Assembly (NCBI GenBank): GCA_022703115.1
Contig: JAKLEK010000032.1
Location: forward strand, 1 to 11,660
Length of the DNA: 11,660 nt
Source: Elusimicrobiota bacterium
GTDB taxonomy: Bacteria > Elusimicrobiota > Elusimicrobia > Elusimicrobiales > UBA9959
Direction of reading: 5' to 3'
The notes under the pieces were generated by a model. The model ran no database searches. It had not been told where the DNA came from and saw only the letters and a list, made by a program, of their open reading frames with translations. Position numbers and translations under genes: made by a program. Positions 1 to 5,594 of the stretch are shown piece after piece; the first letter of the stretch is position 1, and every line of letters begins with the position of its first letter.

Positions 1-432
1 GTCCAGCACGGTGTAGCGGGCCCCGGCGGAGGCAAGGGTCTCGGCCAGCTGCGGCTCCCACACCCTCTCGGCCAGCCATACGCCTCCAGGCTCGGTTCCG
101 AAGCGGCCGCTTATGTAGTCCCGCATCCTGGCTATCTGGCCGCGCCTGTCCTCCTCCGGCAGGATCGCCAGGATCGGCTCGTAATAGCCGCCGCCCATAA
201 GCTCTATCCGTCCGCCGGCCGAAAGTTCGCGGAGCGCGTCCAGGTAGCCGGGCTCGTTCTTCTCCAGCCAGTCGTAGAGTATCCCCGAAAAATGCATGAC
301 GGCCCTGATCGATGGGTGCCCCCGCAGGACCTCGGTAAAAGGGCGGTAGCTCAGGTCGAAAGCCTGCCGTATCACGTGGTCGAAATTACCGACCGGCTGA
401 TGATTATGTACCGCCAGGATCAGACGTACCAT
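1..432 (-). CDS. GH57 family glycoside hydrolase (4-alpha-glucanotransferase/alpha-amylase type), 5' part only
   Basis: Reading leftward from an ATG at 432, the frame stays open for 144 codons to the left edge, so only the N-terminal part is present. Visible GH57 landmarks, in order: HNHQPVGNF at residues 9-17 (conserved region 1), GGGYYEPIL at 80-88 (region 2) and WLAERVWEP at 119-127 (region 3), where E122 matches the catalytic nucleophile position of the family. The segment SYRPFTEVL and the early MHFSG also resemble Thermococcus-type 4-alpha-glucanotransferases. GH57 enzymes act on alpha-1,4 or alpha-1,6 glucans with retention of configuration. No signal peptide is seen, so a cytoplasmic role in glycogen or maltodextrin metabolism is likely, though the exact specificity cannot be told from this part. 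The start is chosen because homologues begin just before HNHQP. The upstream Shine-Dalgarno match is weak. The gene lies 88 bp downstream of the EIIB gene on the same strand and may be in the same operon. Confidence 0.9.
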   Translation of the reverse strand, partial: MVRLILAVHNHQPVGNFDHVIRQAFDLSYRPFTEVLRGHPSIRAVMHFSGILYDWLEKNEPGYLDALRELSAGGRIELMGGGYYEPILAILPEEDRRGQIARMRDYISGRFGTEPGGVWLAERVWEPQLAETLASAGARYTVLD

Positions 433-520
433 AAATATCCGTGGTCTGAACGCGAAGTATCCGTCCGGAGCCGGGTGTCGGGAGTCGGGACCCGGACTCC
501 CGACTTCATTCCCGAAGCTT
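433..520. other. Intergenic gap between EIIB and GH57 genes
   Basis: This 88 bp gap on the minus-strand transcript contains a perfect inverted repeat (listed separately) and no convincing promoter. It is the longest gap inside the left gene cluster, so it is the likeliest place for partial termination or an internal start. Confidence 0.6.
477..504 (-). repeat. Perfect 10-bp inverted repeat, possible terminator or processing hairpin
   Basis: GTCGGGAGTC (477-486) and GACTCCCGAC (495-504) are exact reverse complements, separated by an 8-base GC-rich loop. The left half is itself a tandem pair of GTCGGGA. It sits 17 bp past the EIIB stop codon in the minus direction, where a terminator would be expected. 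No T-tract follows the stem on either strand, so it is not a typical intrinsic terminator. It could instead slow RNA decay, attenuate transcription, or be a degenerate intergenic repeat. Confidence 0.55.
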
Positions 521-1000
521 TTATCTGGCGATGGCTTCGACCAGGTCTATCGGCCTGTCGGTCGGCACGCCGCGGCCTTCCAGCTGCACGCCCGCGGCGG
601 AAATGGACCGCAGATGCAGCCGGTCCTCGTCGCTCAGAAAAATAGCCTTGCCGATGGAAAAATTCTTGCCGGCCGAATAATGCATTCCGCCTATGTTCAG
701 GGAGCGCATGGTCAGCCCGCGGGTTATAAGCTCCACGGCCTCTTTCAGCCCGGGCAGCAGGACCAGGGTATTGAGCCTCGCGGCCCCGCCGGACAGATAG
801 GCGAAGGATTCCGATACGGTGAGAATGCGCAGTTCCACCCCTTCGGGAGTGGAGAAGCGCATTATGGTCCGCCTCAGTTCATCGGCGGCTATCTCGTCCG
901 AAACGACCACGATCTCATCCGCCTTGAGATAGGGGACCCACGCCTCCACCACCTGGCCGTGTATGAGCCTGTCGTCCACCCTGAAAAGCACTTCTGGCAT
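521..1000 (-). CDS. PTS system mannose/fructose/sorbose-family EIIB component
   Basis: The 159-residue product matches the EIIB(Man) fold family in length and pattern. The N-terminus VLFRVDDRLIHGQVVEAWV (residues 4-22) holds the conserved RLIHGQV motif, with H14 as the expected phosphorylated histidine. In a working PTS, EIIB takes phosphate from EIIA and passes it to sugar bound by the membrane EIIC/EIID pair; it is cytoplasmic. The C-terminal region with GVQLEGRGVP is also typical of the family. The EIIA gene lies 25 bp upstream on the same strand. EIIC and EIID genes do not follow; a GH57 gene does. So either the membrane components are elsewhere or this EIIB serves in a regulatory phosphorelay. 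The Shine-Dalgarno sequence before the ATG is weak (CCGGAAAATT). Confidence 0.93.
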   Translation of the reverse strand: MPEVLFRVDDRLIHGQVVEAWVPYLKADEIVVVSDEIAADELRRTIMRFSTPEGVELRILTVSESFAYLSGGAARLNTLVLLPGLKEAVELITRGLTMRSLNIGGMHYSAGKNFSIGKAIFLSDEDRLHLRSISAAGVQLEGRGVPTDRPIDLVEAIAR

Positions 1001-1025
1001 AATTTTCCGGCCCCCGGTACGCCGC

Positions 1026-1436
1026 CTATCTTCCCTTCAAAAGGAGGCTTTTGACCTCGCAGACGGCCTTTCGGCCGTCCTCCATGATCTTCCCCACCAG
1101 GGCCTCGAAAGGCATGTCCCTGCGGTACGAAAAAGCGGAAGTCATCATGTTTATGTTCACTCCGCAGATCACGGCGCTTTTCGGAATATCCTTTACCAGC
1201 GGGAGGACGATGTTCATCGGGGTCCCGCCCGGCATATCCAGCAGGAAGACGAGGCCGTCCTCGGAGCGCATCTCGGCTATGGCCGAAGATACGAGCGCTT
1301 TCACCCTGTCCAGGGACATCCTGGGAGAGATCGAGATGTTCTTGACCCCGGAGTTCTGGACGCCGACTATGCTTTCGGCGGCTTCCACCAGATACGCGCC
1401 GAACTCGCCGTGGGTGACGATAACGATATTGATCAT
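1026..1436 (-). CDS. PTS system mannose-family EIIA component
   Basis: The product is 136 residues from the ATG at 1436. It opens with MINIVIVTHGEFG, typical of EIIA(Man), with H9 as the histidine phosphorylated by HPr. DMPGGTPMN at residues 67-75 corresponds to the conserved D-x-x-GGTP-x-N loop near the active site, and GVNINMM at 92-98 matches the conserved region after it. A longer reading frame upstream (to 1562) is rejected because it would overlap the end of rapZ and adds 42 unrelated residues. The start lies 11 bp after the rapZ stop, with no clear Shine-Dalgarno, which suggests translational coupling. Stand-alone EIIA(Man) proteins next to hprK and rapZ often take part in PTS-based regulation rather than a dedicated transporter; that reading is inferred from the context here. 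Confidence 0.94.
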   Translation of the reverse strand: MINIVIVTHGEFGAYLVEAAESIVGVQNSGVKNISISPRMSLDRVKALVSSAIAEMRSEDGLVFLLDMPGGTPMNIVLPLVKDIPKSAVICGVNINMMTSAFSYRRDMPFEALVGKIMEDGRKAVCEVKSLLLKGR

Positions 1437-1447
1437 AGTGGGCCGGG

Positions 1448-2317
1448 CTAAGCCTGCTTCCTGATATCCCGGTGGTATTCCGAAACGGAGAAACCGAATC
1501 TGGCCAGGGCCGCCGCCAGCTGGCTGGCGATGAAGACGCTCCGGTGCCTGCCCCCGGTGCATCCTATGGCTATGGTCAGATAGGACTTGCCCTCTTTGAT
1601 GTAAAGCGGCAGGAGCTGCTTTATCTGGCCGGTATAGGCGCTCAGGAAGCTCTTGAAGCCGGGGCGGCTCTTTATATAGGAGCCCACGGGCGCGTCCAGG
1701 CCGGTCCGCCGCCTGAGGGTATTTATGTAATTGGGGTTGGGAAGGAACCGCACGTCCATCACCAGATCGGCGTCCAGCGGGATCCCGTATTTATAGCCGA
1801 ACGAGACCACGGTCAGCTTCATCTCGGTGGAGCGCCGCAGCTCCAGCGCCCCGGACAGGATCTCTTTCAGTTCGCCGAGGGTAAGTTTGGAGGAGTCGAT
1901 GACCTTGTCGGCCCGTTCCTTCAGCTCGGAAAGGATCCTCCGCTCCTCTTTGACGGCCTGGCCGATGTTCTTGCCGAGAGGATGCCGGTGCCTGGTCTCG
2001 GAAAAACGCTGGAGCAGCACCTGGTCGTCGGCGTCCATGAAAATTATCTTATAGTCCAACCCCAGCTTCCCCAGCGTGTCCAGGGAGCTTATGAAACCCT
2101 TGAAAAAGCGCCCTTCCCGGATATCTATCCCGAGAGCGACGTTCCTGAAATGCCTGTTCGCCCTGACGAGGCCGGAGAAAGCCGGTATCAGGGCCACCGG
2201 CAGGTTGTCTATGCAGTAAAAACCGAGGTCCTCGAAACATTTCAGGGCCTGGCTCTTTCCCGCTCCGGACATCCCGGTTATTATGAATATCTTGCCTACG
2301 GAATTGCGGCGGGCCAT
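1448..2317 (-). CDS. rapZ: RapZ/YvcJ-family P-loop nucleotide-binding protein (RNase adaptor family)
   Basis: The 289-residue length is normal for the family. Walker A is GMSGAGKS at residues 15-22, followed by the family pattern ALKCFEDLGFYCIDNLP (24-40). DVRFLPNPNY (188-197) and the C-terminal GCTGGRHRS (252-260) are diagnostic; the latter is the conserved block of the C-terminal domain. In Escherichia coli, RapZ senses glucosamine-6-phosphate and guides RNase E to the GlmZ small RNA, and in Bacillus the homologue YvcJ binds and hydrolyses nucleotides. The role outside these groups is not settled, so the RNA-adaptor function is not certain here. The ATG lies one base after the hprK stop, with AGGA (2323-2326) 5 bp upstream inside the hprK end, so the two are tightly coupled. 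Close pairing of hprK, rapZ and an EIIA gene is a known arrangement in several bacterial phyla. Confidence 0.96.
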   Translation of the reverse strand: MARRNSVGKIFIITGMSGAGKSQALKCFEDLGFYCIDNLPVALIPAFSGLVRANRHFRNVALGIDIREGRFFKGFISSLDTLGKLGLDYKIIFMDADDQVLLQRFSETRHRHPLGKNIGQAVKEERRILSELKERADKVIDSSKLTLGELKEILSGALELRRSTEMKLTVVSFGYKYGIPLDADLVMDVRFLPNPNYINTLRRRTGLDAPVGSYIKSRPGFKSFLSAYTGQIKQLLPLYIKEGKSYLTIAIGCTGGRHRSVFIASQLAAALARFGFSVSEYHRDIRKQA

Positions 2318-2318
2318 A

Positions 2319-3296
2319 TTATTCCTGTTTCTTGGAGCGCATCTCGCGCAGCAGATTCTCGTTGAATTTCTTGGCCGTGAAGCAGCCCTGGTTCTTCAGA
2401 CGCTGGTTAAGGGCGGCGACCTCGATCAGCACCGCCAGGTTGCGGCCGGGAGTGACAGGAAGGCGCAGCGACGGCACCGGCACGTCGAGTATGGACACCT
2501 CGTTGGTCTGAAGCCCGGTGCGGTCGTAGTTGGACAGGTTGGCGCCCCCTGACACGCTTTCCAGCTTCACATGCATCTCGATCAGGGACTGGTCCAGGAT
2601 CGAACCGACCCCGAACAGCAGTTCCACGTCGATGATCCCCAGCCCGCGCACCTCCATGTAGTGCTTTATGTTCTTCGGGGAGTTGCCGACCAGTATGTAG
2701 CCGATGCGCCTCTTTATCTCCACCACGTCGTCCGCGATAAGTATATGTCCGCGCTTCAGAAGTTCCAGGGCGCATTCCGATTTTCCCACCCCCGAATCGC
2801 CCTGGATAAGGACGCCGAGGCCGTAGACGCTAACTAGCACGCCGTGCGCGTAGGTTATAGCCGCCAGCTTGTCGTCCAGGAATATCGTGAGTTCCCGGAT
2901 GAAGGAGGAGGTGTCGCAGCCGGTCGCCAGCAGAGGTATCCCGGCGGCGCGGCAGGCCTCTTTTATGCTCTGCAGGGGCCTGAGCCCCCCGGTTATTATC
3001 ACGCAGGGGATATCGGAATAAGCGAACATCTTGCGCAGATTCGCGGCTATCTTCCTGCCGGACTCCTTTACGCAGAAGGCGTGTTCGCCCTGGCCTATTA
3101 TCTGTATGCGTTCCGAGCGGAACTGCTCCAGATGCCCGGCTATGGCTAGACCGGGCCGGTTGATCTGGCTGACCGGGATCTTCCTGCCCAGATGGCCGGC
3201 CCCGGTCACGACCCGGAGCTCGAGCATCTTGCCCCGGGACTTGAGCAGTTCCCCGACCGTTATGGACTTAACGCTTTCCTGTGTGTTGGCAGACAT
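2319..3296 (-). CDS. hprK: HPr kinase/phosphorylase (HprK/P)
   Basis: The product is 325 residues from the ATG at 3296, normal for bifunctional HprK/P. The N-terminal domain (about 1-130) is followed by AHGVLVSVYGLGVLIQGDSG, which includes H151 (catalytic region) and the P-loop GDSGVGKS at 166-173. ADD at 188-190 gives the two acidic metal/catalytic residues, MEVRGLGIIDV at 214-224 is the HprK signature region, and LPVTPGRN at 279-286 matches the C-terminal (L/V)PVRPGRN block with Thr in place of the usual Arg/Lys. The enzyme phosphorylates HPr on a regulatory serine and also removes that phosphate, linking PTS state to carbon metabolism in the cytoplasm. No HPr gene is in the window. A TTG one codon upstream (3299) is also possible; the ATG is preferred, with a purine-rich GGGGAAAGAG about 7 bp before it. 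Confidence 0.96.
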   Translation of the reverse strand: MSANTQESVKSITVGELLKSRGKMLELRVVTGAGHLGRKIPVSQINRPGLAIAGHLEQFRSERIQIIGQGEHAFCVKESGRKIAANLRKMFAYSDIPCVIITGGLRPLQSIKEACRAAGIPLLATGCDTSSFIRELTIFLDDKLAAITYAHGVLVSVYGLGVLIQGDSGVGKSECALELLKRGHILIADDVVEIKRRIGYILVGNSPKNIKHYMEVRGLGIIDVELLFGVGSILDQSLIEMHVKLESVSGGANLSNYDRTGLQTNEVSILDVPVPSLRLPVTPGRNLAVLIEVAALNQRLKNQGCFTAKKFNENLLREMRSKKQE

Positions 3297-3357
3297 CAAA
3301 GAACTCTTTCCCCGCCATTAACCGTCAGCTAACAGCTATTAGCCGGCGGCCGACAGC
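3297..3357 (-). other. Short intergenic gap between hpf and hprK with tandem AGCTAACAGCTA words
   Basis: This 61 bp spacer holds the hprK ribosome-binding region and a repetitive stretch (about 3325-3356): CAGCTAACAGCTATTAGC contains two CAGCTA copies and a 5-bp stem GCTAA/TTAGC with a 6-base loop. A GC-rich GCCGGCGGCC follows. I see no T-tract and no clear promoter, so hprK is probably transcribed from the hpf promoter. Confidence 0.5.
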
Positions 3358-3873
3358 TTATTTCTTCACCGGCAGCAGAAGCCCGTAGGTGTTGTCCAGT
3401 CTTTTGAACACGACCTGCATCTGCTTGGCGTCCTTCTCCATGAAAAGCCAGAAATTATAGCCCAGCTTCTCCATTTCCTGCACGGCCTCTTCCTTGTTCA
3501 TAGGCCGCACCGGAACGTCCTTCACCACGCTGAAGACGGCCGGCAGGCCGGCCGAGAGGTCCTTCATCTCCGAAATGGATATGCCGCGGTGTTCGGAGAA
3601 CTTCTCCTTGTACTTCTTGACCTGGGCCTCCATCTTCGTCATGGCCTTGTCTATGGCGGCGTAAAGGTCGTCGGACTCGGCGGCGGCCTTCATGGTCTGA
3701 TGTCCGGCATGGACCACGACTTCGGCGCGGTGTATCATCTTCTCCACTCCGAGGATGACCTGCACCCAGACGATATTGTCCACGAACTCGGCGAGCTTGG
3801 AGATCCTTCCCTCTATGAAAGTCTTAAGGGACGGCGTGAGCTTGGTTTTTCTGGCCACTAGGTGTATTCGCAT
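3358..3873 (-). CDS. hpf: Ribosome hibernation-promoting factor, long form (HPF/YfiA, S30AE family)
   Basis: The product is 171 residues from the ATG at 3873. The N-terminal S30AE domain (about 1-95) shows the usual beta-alpha-beta pattern and the lysine-rich KAMTKMEAQVKKYKEKF helix at 77-92. The C-terminal domain (about 118-170), including VRPMNKEEAVQEMEKLGYNF, is the dimerisation domain of long HPF. Long HPF binds the decoding region of the 30S subunit and pairs 70S ribosomes into inactive 100S dimers during slow growth. A start nine codons upstream is possible, but GGAGG at 3878-3882 lies just before the chosen ATG and family members begin with MRIHL-like sequences. It is the first gene of the minus-strand cluster, directly behind a good promoter, and shares a probable transcript with hprK and rapZ. 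Confidence 0.96.
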   Translation of the reverse strand: MRIHLVARKTKLTPSLKTFIEGRISKLAEFVDNIVWVQVILGVEKMIHRAEVVVHAGHQTMKAAAESDDLYAAIDKAMTKMEAQVKKYKEKFSEHRGISISEMKDLSAGLPAVFSVVKDVPVRPMNKEEAVQEMEKLGYNFWLFMEKDAKQMQVVFKRLDNTYGLLLPVKK

Positions 3874-3877
3874 GTTT

Positions 3878-3882
3878 CCTCC
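3878..3882 (-). promoter_or_regulatory. Strong ribosome-binding site of hpf
   Basis: GGAGG (reading the minus strand) lies 4 bases before the ATG at 3873. It is the best Shine-Dalgarno match in the left cluster and fixes the hpf start against the upstream in-frame start at 3900. Confidence 0.85.
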
Positions 3883-3900
3883 GGGAACGCGGGACCGCAA

Positions 3901-4018
3901 GATTATTATATATATTAAATCACTTTAATCCCGTCTTTTCAACCGTCCGCGAGTATAGTATCATTGGTTCCGCCGCCCGCGTCATAACGCCGCGCGCCGC
4001 AGGGACCGCTGATCGAAC
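3901..4018. promoter_or_regulatory. Divergent intergenic region between hpf and ABC exporter genes
   Basis: This region separates the two divergent transcription units. The hpf-proximal part (3901-3962) is AT-rich and holds the hpf promoter plus a possible plus-strand -10 TATAGT at 3954-3959. The part next to the ABC gene is GC-rich (GCCGCGCGCCGC near 3988-4000) and shows no clear regulator site. Confidence 0.6.
3914..3942 (-). promoter_or_regulatory. Predicted sigma70-type promoter for the hpf-hprK-rapZ-PTS cluster
   Basis: On the minus strand, TTGAAA (3937-3942) and TTTAAT (3914-3919) are separated by exactly 17 bp, and TG one base before the -10 gives an extended -10. The region is AT-rich in an otherwise GC-rich window. 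The predicted transcript start near 3907 would leave a leader of about 33 bases before hpf, with the GGAGG site inside it. Confidence 0.7.
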
Positions 4019-4768
4019 ATGCCGATCGAAGCCGCAGACATAAGAAAGGAGTATCGCGCCCCGGCCCCCCCCCACGCGCCGTGGAGGAGAGGCCGCCCGG
4101 TCCGGGCGCTGGACGGGGTGTCGCTGCGGCTCGGGGCAGGCGAGATAACCGGCCTGGCCGGGCCTAACGGAGCCGGCAAAAGCACCCTTCTGCGGGTCCT
4201 GGGCGGACGCCTGGTCCCGGACTCGGGCCGCATATTTCTCAACGGGCGGGGGACCGGGGACGCGGAACTCCGTAAGGCGGCGGTCTGCGCCGAGGCGGGC
4301 GCCAGGAGCTTCTACCCCAGGCTGAGCGTGATCGAGAACCTCTGTTTCTTCGGAGCCCTTTACGGACTGCCCCGCTCCGGGACCCGCGCCCGCGCGGAAA
4401 CGCTGCGGGACCGGCTCGGGATGCGGAAAGCCGATCTCGAACTGCGCTTCGACTCTCTCAGCGAAGGATCCGCGCAGAAGGCGGCCCTGATCCGGGCGCT
4501 GATGCTCCCCTCGGCCCTGCTGCTGCTGGACGAACCCGCGAGGCATCTGGACCTGGGTTCGGCGGCGGCCCTGGCCGGCCTTATAAAGGAAAAAGCTCTC
4601 GGGGAAGGGGCCTCGGTTCTTTACGCCAGCCACGATCCGGCCGGACTGGCCGCCATATGCGGCAGGGTACTGGCGCTCAAGGAGGGCAGGATATCCGCGG
4701 AGGTTCCCGCCGGCGGCGAGCCTGGAGCCATTGCCGGGATAGCGGGGGCCTGCGCCGGGACTTTATGA
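4019..4768 (+). CDS. ABC transporter ATP-binding protein, ABC-2 export type, with degenerate signature
   Basis: The 249-residue product has Walker A GPNGAGKST at residues 48-56, Walker B LLLLDEP at 167-173, D-loop HLD at 176-178 and H-loop SHD with H205. The signature motif reads LSEGS (147-151) rather than LSGGQ, and the Q-loop position appears to be Glu (CAEAG, 90-94) rather than Gln. The core ATP-binding elements are intact, so it is probably active as an ATPase that powers the permease encoded next. The order ATPase then ABC-2 permease suggests export of a lipid, polysaccharide or small molecule; the substrate is unknown. The N-terminus has a Pro/Arg-rich insertion (about 13-27), coded in part by a run of nine C. 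The ATG at 4019 has only a weak Shine-Dalgarno; a TATAGT at 3954-3959 could be part of its promoter, but no good -35 accompanies it. Confidence 0.9.
   Translation: MPIEAADIRKEYRAPAPPHAPWRRGRPVRALDGVSLRLGAGEITGLAGPNGAGKSTLLRVLGGRLVPDSGRIFLNGRGTGDAELRKAAVCAEAGARSFYPRLSVIENLCFFGALYGLPRSGTRARAETLRDRLGMRKADLELRFDSLSEGSAQKAALIRALMLPSALLLLDEPARHLDLGSAAALAGLIKEKALGEGASVLYASHDPAGLAAICGRVLALKEGRISAEVPAGGEPGAIAGIAGACAGTL
4065..4073 (+). repeat. Homopolymer of nine C within the ABC ATPase gene
   Basis: Nine consecutive C near codons 16-19 of the ATPase gene encode part of a Pro-rich segment. The frame reads as ABC ATPase on both sides, so the present length is the in-frame one. Such tracts can slip in replication or be miscalled in sequencing. 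Confidence 0.9.
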
Positions 4769-5571
4769 CTACGGTGATAAAAGCCTTCCTGCGAAAGGAC
4801 CTGCTGGTAGAGACGAGCTACCGTCTCTCCTTCGTTCTGGGGTCTCTGTCCACGCTCACCGGGATGGCGGTCTTCTATTTCATCGACAGGCTCTTCGGCC
4901 GGACCTTCAACCCCTACCTGGGGGGATACGGGGCGGGGTATTTCGAGTACGTTTTCGCCGCCTCGGCTTTCTTCGGCTACATCGGGACCGGGGCCGGTTC
5001 CTATTCGGCGCGCCTGAGGGACGAACAGGTGCAGGGGACCCTGGACGCAACCCTGTCGTCCCCCGTCTCCACCCCGGTCTTCCTGCTCTCCCTTACGGCC
5101 TGGAATTTCCTGTTCGCCACCTTCGAGCTCGCGGTGTACGTGGTCGCCGGCGTTTTCGTTTTCGGACTGGACCTCTCCAGGGCCGATCTGCCGGCCTTGG
5201 CCGCCGTTTTCCTGCTTTCCGCCGTCTCATTCGCTTCGCTGGGGATACTCTCCTCCTGCTTCGTCCTGCTTTTCAAGCGCGGCAATCCGGCGGCGTGGCT
5301 GCTGAACAATTTCGAAGGCCTGCTCGGCGGCGTCTACTTCCCGGTGGCGGTCCTTCCGTCCTGGCTGCAATGGTTCTCCGGCGCGCTGCCCATAACTTAC
5401 GCCGTGCGCGCGCTGCAACACGCTCTGTACAGGGGAGCCGGGGTGGGCGAGCTGATGCCGGAACTGCTTACGCTCCTGGCCTTCGCGCTGGTGCTCGCGC
5501 CTTTAAGCGCGGCGGCTTTCAGCGCAGCGCTCCGGAAGGCCAGAAAGGACGGGAGCCTGGGACAGTACTGA
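4765..5571 (+). CDS. ABC-2 type transporter permease
   Basis: The 268-residue product is an integral membrane protein with about six hydrophobic segments (roughly residues 21-43, 58-77, 107-134, 144-170, 180-200 and 232-255), the usual number for ABC-2 permeases. The segment RDEQVQGTLDATLSSP (85-100) between the second and third segments matches the conserved cytoplasmic E-x-x-x-GTL-(D/E) coupling region of the family, and GGVYFPVAVLP (188-198) matches the conserved FP-x-x-x-LP stretch. Its ATG at 4765 overlaps the ATPase stop codon as ATGA, so the two are translationally coupled and should form one exporter in the inner membrane. A start further upstream would lie deep inside the ATPase gene in another frame. 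Substrate not identifiable. It converges with the PorV-like gene, with 23 bp between the stop codons and no evident terminator. Confidence 0.93.
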   Translation: MTTVIKAFLRKDLLVETSYRLSFVLGSLSTLTGMAVFYFIDRLFGRTFNPYLGGYGAGYFEYVFAASAFFGYIGTGAGSYSARLRDEQVQGTLDATLSSPVSTPVFLLSLTAWNFLFATFELAVYVVAGVFVFGLDLSRADLPALAAVFLLSAVSFASLGILSSCFVLLFKRGNPAAWLLNNFEGLLGGVYFPVAVLPSWLQWFSGALPITYAVRALQHALYRGAGVGELMPELLTLLAFALVLAPLSAAAFSAALRKARKDGSLGQY

Positions 5572-5594
5572 CGGGCGGGAAAAAGCCGGAAGCC

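Noticed and set aside
292..645. Plus-strand open frame spanning the GH57 start and the EIIB end
   Set aside because: It covers the antisense of two recognised genes and the hairpin gap, and its product shows no recognisable pattern.
1472..2365. Long open frame on the plus strand opposite rapZ (297 codons)
   Set aside because: It is a shadow frame in GC-rich DNA; the minus strand carries unmistakable RapZ motifs across the same span.
3954..3959. TATAGT as the -10 of a promoter for the ABC exporter
   Set aside because: No acceptable -35 lies 15-19 bp upstream, so it is not listed as its own feature.
3920..4633. Long open frame on the minus strand opposite the ABC ATPase gene (237 codons)
   Set aside because: Its product is low-complexity, rich in Arg/Gln/Pro/Gly, has no family pattern, and is antisense to a clear ATPase with all nucleotide-binding motifs.
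5572..5594. Terminator between the convergent permease and PorV-like genes
   Set aside because: Only a 4-bp stem (GCCT/AGGC) with a 2-base loop is visible and there is no T-tract on either strand.
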